Made by a program: the position numbers and the translations under genes. From the NCBI RefSeq assembly GCF_012912105.1, contig NZ_QMEA01000065.1, positions 1-36,421 on the forward strand: a stretch of 36,421 bases of DNA. Direction: 5' to 3'. This DNA is from Brasilonema sp. UFV-L1. GTDB lineage: Bacteria; Cyanobacteriota; Cyanobacteriia; Cyanobacteriales; Nostocaceae. Shown here piece after piece: positions 32,424 to 36,421 of this stretch (position 1 is its first letter; every line of letters starts with the position of its first letter). The notes under the pieces are model-generated. The model saw only the letters and a list, made by a program, of their open reading frames with translations. It did no database searches and was not told where the DNA came from.

Positions 32424-33765
32424 ACAAGGCTATGCCGTTATATTGGAAGGCATTATCCCAAACATCATCAATGACTGCCAAGGCATTCTCTAAGGGGAGA
32501 ACGTGACAAAATCCTTGGTTATCGTAAGTTAGTAAAGGCAATTCATGTGCGCTGTCCGCTTCAGATGTATTTCGCACTGTTTTGCCACGAATTTCTTCGA
32601 GATTATTCAAGGGACCGTGGATGTCAAAATCAATCTTGGTGCCCAGCTTTTTCTCCATCCAACACTCGATGCGAGAGTCTAATTGTTCTGGATTCAGCGG
32701 AGTCGGACTGGTCAACAGATGATAGTATACCAGAATGATTTCCTTACATTCCTCTTCCTCAGCAATATCGATCAGCGTCTGGAAGACGCCGGCATTGTTG
32801 GCTAAATTTTTGAAGAAAAGCGTATCTGTCACATCTTTTTGGAATTTGATTTTTTTGTTTTTGTAATTGGTGTATTGCTTGAAGGCAAATCCGCCTAAGG
32901 CGATCGCCAATGATAGTGTTGCGACTAAAATGGGCAACACATTTTGGATTTTATCCCGTTCTACATGTAGTGGTTCGACCAGGGATGTCGCATTGAGCAC
33001 GAGTAAAATTGCTGCGATGAGTAATAACAGATTCGGCAATGTTTTTAAGAGCAGGGGAATTCCAGCTCCAATTGCAGGAATTCCAAATAGCAGCTTATCT
33101 TTCCAACTCATACTGGTGGCTACATTAGGAAAGAGCAAGTCAATATCTAGTTTTGGAATATTTTTATAGAAGTAGACATACATTTTACCTGGAGTAAATT
33201 TCAGTTCTTCCAACTTGACTTTCTTCGCACTAAAGTAAGCTTCTTCTTTGAATTTAATCAGCAAGACAATTCGTTCAAAAATATCAATTATCTTTTCTTC
33301 TTGCCAAAAAAATAATTTTTTCACCGAAATTTTCTTGGAAATATCGCCTTGGTAATAGCACAGAAAGCGCTCAAAGTCCTCGAAATCTACCTGAGTTTTC
33401 AAATCAATCAGAGATGCCTTACCTACAGATTCTTTGACTACCGATTCAGATAAAGGAATGTAGTTGGCTCTTTCTAAAATATGCTGAAATGCATCAACCA
33501 CTTTTAACTCCATTTCGTCGTATTGGTCAAAGCTTGGTTGAGTGAGTGGTTGAATTTCTGTATTAGGGTCGAAGGGTATGTAGTTATCTTTGACAATTTC
33601 CTGCGTTTTATGAAAGCGAAAATGGTAATACGCGGATAGGATTTGGCAGAAATTTTTAAATTTTTCAGCATCAGTTGCACTGAGCTGACCATCTTGCAGG
33701 CAAAGTTGGATGATATCGGTGCGACTGTGGGGAATGAACGCTTCTCGATTTTCGTAAACTGCCAT
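32389..33765 (-). CDS. DUF3754 (TMEM143-like) membrane protein
   Basis: A 458-residue protein resembling the DUF3754/TMEM143 family of unknown function. The N-terminal half is soluble (REAFIPHSRTDIIQLCLQDG; FERFLCYYQGDISKKI; EELKFTPGKMYVYFYKNIP). Two or three membrane segments follow at about 225-265 (IPAIGAGIPLLLKTLPNLLL, LIAAILLVLNATSL) and 280-300 (ILVATLSLAIALGGFAF). The C-terminal part carries a helical region (LFFKNLANNAGVFQTLIDIA) typical of the family. The downstream RluA-like gene starts inside its last codons, so the pair forms an operon. I see no catalytic motif. Confidence 0.8.
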   Translation of the reverse strand: MAVYENREAFIPHSRTDIIQLCLQDGQLSATDAEKFKNFCQILSAYYHFRFHKTQEIVKDNYIPFDPNTEIQPLTQPSFDQYDEMELKVVDAFQHILERANYIPLSESVVKESVGKASLIDLKTQVDFEDFERFLCYYQGDISKKISVKKLFFWQEEKIIDIFERIVLLIKFKEEAYFSAKKVKLEELKFTPGKMYVYFYKNIPKLDIDLLFPNVATSMSWKDKLLFGIPAIGAGIPLLLKTLPNLLLLIAAILLVLNATSLVEPLHVERDKIQNVLPILVATLSLAIALGGFAFKQYTNYKNKKIKFQKDVTDTLFFKNLANNAGVFQTLIDIAEEEECKEIILVYYHLLTSPTPLNPEQLDSRIECWMEKKLGTKIDFDIHGPLNNLEEIRGKTVRNTSEADSAHELPLLTYDNQGFCHVLPLENALAVIDDVWDNAFQYNGIALYGSPASSLRFH

Positions 33766-34236
33766 AATTTTAAATCAATCGGACTAATAGGTTTGTGTAC
33801 GCCACAGGTCAATGTCTTTGCCTGACTAAAATATGGCGATAAATGTACATAATACACTTATATAGCTCTCAATTACTAGTATCTTGAGTTCGGAACCTAG
33901 TAACCGTAGAGCAGTCAGCTATGGGGAGAGATTCCAGGCATACTCCAGTGGTGTTTTGAGAGGAACATTCCAAAGATAAGCAGTCAAACTATGTCCAAGC
34001 TGACCTCTTTACTCATTCACCACTTGCACGCTCCGTATTCATAGCTTTTGACTCCTGACACCTTCGTTTTTTTCTTGTCCAACATTCCCCTTTACAAGTG
34101 AAAAGGTGCCGGAAGCGAATAGAGGCAAACTACGACTTTCAGGTAATATAAATTACTTTCAATAGTCAATTCCTAATTGTTCTGTGGAGAAAGAAACACT
34201 GCTGATCTGGGGATTAGGAGCAGTGTCTACTCCACA
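33766..34236. other. Intergenic region between DUF3754 gene and carbon operon
   Basis: A gap of about 470 nt between two codirectional (-) genes. No gene is supported. It holds the upstream region of the DUF3754 gene and, at the right end, the hairpin closing the carbon operon. TTTTGACTCCTGACACC near 34047 is of the short spacer type common in these genomes. Confidence 0.5.
34183..34236 (-). terminator. Hairpin at the end of the sbtA-sbtB-carbonic anhydrase operon
   Basis: TGTGGAG (34183-34189) pairs with CTCCACA (34230-34236) and ACACTGCT (34196-34203) with AGCAGTGT (34219-34226), giving a 15-bp stem with an asymmetric internal loop. It begins at the base next to the carbonic anhydrase stop codon. 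No U-run follows, but many cyanobacterial terminators lack one. Confidence 0.6.
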
Positions 34237-34947
34237 TTAAGTGATGATACTCACTTTCCCTGTATCCAAGTCATAACGACCTCCCACCAGTTTCAATTTA
34301 CCAGATTCCAATCGTTCAGTTAAAAGCGTTGATCGCTTCAATTGTTCAATTTGATAATACACATTTGCAATCACAGCGTTTTCAACCGCGTCGCCCGACT
34401 GATCTTTAACTCTTTTGATTGCTGGCTTAATTGCCTTAACAAAGCTACCAATCTCACCGAGTAGCGCTTGGTTTTGTACGGCTGCAGTTACTGCCCCGCA
34501 TCGTTCATGACCAAGTACCATCAACAGAGGCGTGCCTAGAAGAACAACAGCATATTCAATACTACCAACTGCTTCAGGCGTGGCAATATTTCCGGCAATA
34601 CGAACATCAAAAATGTCTCCGATGCCTTGATCAAAAACAATTTCTGCAGGCACCCGTGAATCCGCACAGCTGAGGATGGTGACAAATGGATATTGAGCTT
34701 GAGCAACTTCGTGCAACCGCATCTGGGATTGATCCGGGTGTCGGGGTTGATGCTGGACAAACCGCTGATTTCCTTCCATCAGCTTTTGCAATGCGCCTTC
34801 GGGAGTGAGTGCCTGGGGCAGTTCAGCAGCTTGAACAGGTGAAATTTGGCACAGCAAGTCACTAGCAGTGACCATCAAACCAAATGCTCCCGTGGCTCCC
34901 AACTTTAAGAAGTCACGACGTTCCATGAAACGCTTTCTTTGGTTCAT
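34237..34947 (-). CDS. Tat-exported beta-type carbonic anhydrase
   Basis: A 236-residue beta-carbonic anhydrase, interconverting CO2 and bicarbonate. Zinc site: C94 and D96/R98 in SCADSRVP, H147 and C150 in GHERCGAV. The N-terminus is a twin-arginine signal (ERRDFLKLG, R10-R11) with a hydrophobic stretch and likely cleavage near PVQA-AE, so the enzyme should fold in the cytoplasm and act in the periplasm. It resembles the periplasmic EcaB-type enzymes of cyanobacteria. The start may be ATG 34947 or ATG 34926 (MERRDFLKLG); I kept the first, 6 nt after sbtB. Being in one operon with a bicarbonate permease, it probably supplies or recaptures bicarbonate at the membrane. Confidence 0.9.
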   Translation of the reverse strand: MNQRKRFMERRDFLKLGATGAFGLMVTASDLLCQISPVQAAELPQALTPEGALQKLMEGNQRFVQHQPRHPDQSQMRLHEVAQAQYPFVTILSCADSRVPAEIVFDQGIGDIFDVRIAGNIATPEAVGSIEYAVVLLGTPLLMVLGHERCGAVTAAVQNQALLGEIGSFVKAIKPAIKRVKDQSGDAVENAVIANVYYQIEQLKRSTLLTERLESGKLKLVGGRYDLDTGKVSIIT

Positions 34948-34953
34948 GATTTT

Positions 34954-35265
34954 TTACATTGACGCGACACATTTTACAGAGCTAATCTCCATGACATCCG
35001 AGATGTAACAGGTGCCTCCAAACCTATTGAGCAGAGGTCTGATGTTTTCCACAACAGGCTTGATTTGCTCAGGCATACAGAACGCGATGATGTAAACATT
35101 ATCGAGCATCGTCATGTCTAAATCTTCTGTTGTTCCTCGTAATCCTTTGCCAGCAACATTTCGGATGACAACATGACCGTTTACACCTGATTTGTCTAAA
35201 CCATCTAAAATTTTACCAAGCTCAAATGAGTTGGCGATAATTTCTATTTTTTTGACTAGGTGCAT
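34954..35265 (-). CDS. sbtB: SbtB-type PII-like regulator of bicarbonate transport
   Basis: A 103-residue PII-like protein. It starts MHLVKKIEIIANSFELGKIL, followed by a short T-loop region with GKGLRGTTEDLDMTMLDN and the strand NVYIIAFCMPEQIKPVVENI. SbtB proteins bind adenine nucleotides (cAMP, AMP, ADP) and bind SbtA to inhibit it. The ATG at 35265 is fixed by GGAGG 8 nt upstream; the longer frame overlaps sbtA and is not used. The protein ends SSVKCVASM and lacks the C-terminal CGPxGC redox loop known in Synechocystis SbtB, and its T-loop is shorter. It begins 4 nt after the sbtA stop, so the two are co-translated. Confidence 0.85.
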   Translation of the reverse strand: MHLVKKIEIIANSFELGKILDGLDKSGVNGHVVIRNVAGKGLRGTTEDLDMTMLDNVYIIAFCMPEQIKPVVENIRPLLNRFGGTCYISDVMEISSVKCVASM

Positions 35266-35269
35266 ATTA

Positions 35270-36244
35270 TTACCTCCAAAACAGGTTAATTCCGTACAGA
35301 TATAGCGGAATTCCCACAATAATATTGAACGGGAATGTGACTGCCAGAGCCGTAGAAACGTACAAGCTGGGATTCGCTTCCGGAACAGTCAAGCGCATGG
35401 CTGCGGGGACAGCGATGTAAGAGGCGCTGGCGCATAGTACGGCGAACAAGAGTGCATCTCCTTGAGAGATACCAAGGAATTTGGCAATTAATAACCCAAT
35501 AGCTGCATTCAGTATTGGAATCAGTATTGCAAATGAAATCAGGAAAAATCCTGTTTTTTGCAAGTCTTTAATTCTTTTGGCAGCAACCAATCCCATATCC
35601 AGTAAAAAGAAGGTGAGAACTCCATAGAACAATCCCTGAGTAAAGGGTTCCAAAACCTTCCAACCGTGTTCTCCCGTCAAGAATCCAATCAGGACGCTAC
35701 CGACTAATAGAAAGACTGAACTATTCAAAAACGCGTCTCGCAAGACTTCAGGCCAGACAATTTCTCGCGGCTTTTCTTGCTCGACGGTAAATAGATTTAC
35801 CAGGATGAGACCAACAATGATAGCTGGAGATTCCATCAAGGCAAGAGCTGCTACCATGTAGCCATCAAAAGCAATGCCAAGTTCAGTTAGAAAAGCACTC
35901 GCTGTGATGAAGGTGACAGCACTGATAGAGCCGTAAGTCGCGGCGATCGCTGCAGCGTCATAAATATCCAGCTTCAGCTTTAAGATAAAAAAGGTGTAAA
36001 TCGGGACAAAACAAGCCATCAAGACTGCTGCCAACAGTGTCAGGAGTATTTCCTGAGTGATGCCACTTTTCATCAGTTCTACTCCTCCCTTAAACCCAAT
36101 CGCAAACAGCAGGTAAAGGGAAAGAAGTTTGGGTGCCGGCGGAGGAATTTCCAGATCAGACTTGACAAAAACGGCAGTCATCCCTAAAAAGAAAAACAGA
36201 ACTGGTGGATTCAGAATGTTGAATACGATCAAACTAGCATCCAT
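35270..36244 (-). CDS. sbtA: Sodium-dependent bicarbonate permease SbtA (short form)
   Basis: A 324-residue membrane protein with about 10 transmembrane helices in two inverted halves, matching the SbtA/DUF897 family that imports bicarbonate with sodium for the carbon-concentrating mechanism. Family segments are LLFAIGFKGGVELMKSGI, TYGSISAVTFITAS, ALALMESPAIIVGLILVN and ASASYIAVPAAMRLTVPEANPS (broken here by length). Compared with Synechocystis SbtA (about 370 residues) it lacks most of the cytosolic loop between the halves (only FTVEQEKPREIVWPE). Two ATGs compete; AGGAGG at 36252-36257 is 7 nt from the ATG at 36244 but only 1 nt from that at 36250, so I use 36244. First gene of the sbtA-sbtB-carbonic anhydrase operon. 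Confidence 0.9.
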   Translation of the reverse strand: MDASLIVFNILNPPVLFFFLGMTAVFVKSDLEIPPPAPKLLSLYLLFAIGFKGGVELMKSGITQEILLTLLAAVLMACFVPIYTFFILKLKLDIYDAAAIAATYGSISAVTFITASAFLTELGIAFDGYMVAALALMESPAIIVGLILVNLFTVEQEKPREIVWPEVLRDAFLNSSVFLLVGSVLIGFLTGEHGWKVLEPFTQGLFYGVLTFFLLDMGLVAAKRIKDLQKTGFFLISFAILIPILNAAIGLLIAKFLGISQGDALLFAVLCASASYIAVPAAMRLTVPEANPSLYVSTALAVTFPFNIIVGIPLYLYGINLFWR

Positions 36245-36251
36245 GTCCATT

Positions 36252-36257
36252 CCTCCT
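36252..36257 (-). promoter_or_regulatory. Shine-Dalgarno deciding the sbtA start
   Basis: AGGAGG on the minus strand lies 7 nt before ATG 36244 and 1 nt before ATG 36250, favouring the former. It is the strongest ribosome site in the window. Confidence 0.75.
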
Positions 36258-36326
36258 CGTAGTGATGCAACCTAAAATTAACAAAACTTTGCATTGTGAA
36301 AAACTTATGTAACCCTTGGATCATGA

Positions 36327-36354
36327 TGTATCGCGTACTGTGACCTTATGTCAA
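36327..36354 (-). promoter_or_regulatory. Candidate sbtA promoter
   Basis: On the minus strand a consensus TTGACA (36354-36349), 16-nt spacer and a weak GATACA (36332-36327) lie about 80 nt before the sbtA start. The -10 match is poor. sbtA is induced by carbon limitation in other cyanobacteria; I could not identify a LysR-type (NdhR/CmpR) site with confidence. Confidence 0.3.
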
Positions 36355-36379
36355 TTGGGTAACGAAGAGTGAACTACCA

Positions 36380-36404
36380 CACACTGCCCTAACGGGTCAG
36401 TGTG
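36380..36404 (-). repeat. Hairpin resembling an IS200/IS605-type element end
   Basis: CACACTG (36380-36386) and CAGTGTG (36398-36404) with inner CCC/GGG pairing form a strong stem with one bulge. Read on the minus strand the context GAAGCCCACACTGACCCG, then GTGTGGTAGTTCAC, recalls ends of TnpB-carrying IS200/IS605 elements in cyanobacteria. The rest of such an element would lie beyond 36421, so this is only a suggestion. Confidence 0.3.
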
Positions 36405-36421
36405 GGCTTCTCAAATCCCCG

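Noticed and set aside
35266-35319. Longer sbtB start overlapping sbtA
   Set aside because: GGAGG at 8 nt before ATG 35265 and the PII-like start MHLVKKIE support the shorter form; the extension is antiphase sbtA sequence.

Overview
The window looks like a chromosomal segment of a filamentous, probably heterocyst-forming cyanobacterium. The signs are frequent HIP1 octamers (GCGATCGC), cyanobacterium-enriched families (DUF3352, DUF4336, DUF4058, Uma2, GUN4, SbtA/SbtB), heptad-like AATTCAAAA spacers, and many small palindromic repeats and MITEs. No rRNA, tRNA, complete insertion sequence or CRISPR array was recognised. Assignments rest on reading motifs by eye; no database search was possible.

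Layout. Positions 1-5000 hold a membrane-anchored DUF3352 protein (-) and, divergently, a large M1 aminopeptidase with HEAT repeats (+) that has a repeat element inserted in frame. An AT-rich gap of about 600 nt follows. Positions 5565-17664 are an exopolysaccharide cluster, all on +: three GT4 and two GT2 glycosyltransferases, a Wzc-type co-polymerase/tyrosine kinase, a Wzy/WaaL-like polymerase or ligase, a zinc-ribbon methyltransferase and a membrane O-acyltransferase. No flippase or initiating phosphoglycosyl transferase lies in the window. Positions 17671-22399 carry a small unknown protein, a methyltransferase, a secreted DUF6624-like protein, an aldo/keto reductase and a DUF4336 protein, with a 92-bp MITE between two of them.

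Positions 22400-25000 are rich in repeats. They include a small membrane protein, RNase III, an HNH endonuclease gene cut in two by a MITE-like insertion, and a 157-bp near-perfect palindrome. Positions 25001-29758 carry an agmatinase-family ureohydrolase, a frameshifted DUF4058 gene, a Uma2 nuclease, a TIR-GUN4 fusion and a NudC-like NADH pyrophosphatase. Positions 29800-33765 hold a VapBC-like toxin-antitoxin pair placed between two copies of the 3' end of a long RluA-type pseudouridine synthase gene, which itself overlaps a DUF3754 membrane protein gene.

Positions 34237-36244 (-) form a compact inorganic-carbon operon: sbtA (bicarbonate permease, short form), sbtB (PII-like regulator without the usual C-terminal Cys loop) and a Tat-exported beta-carbonic anhydrase, ending in a strong hairpin. 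The last bases resemble the hairpin end of an IS200/IS605-type element outside the window.

Points that deserve most attention are the rluA 3'-end duplication flanking the toxin-antitoxin pair, the TIR-GUN4 fusion with NAD(H)-related chemistry next door, the sbtA-sbtB-carbonic anhydrase operon, and several cases of small repeats entering genes (in frame in the aminopeptidase, destructively in the HNH gene).
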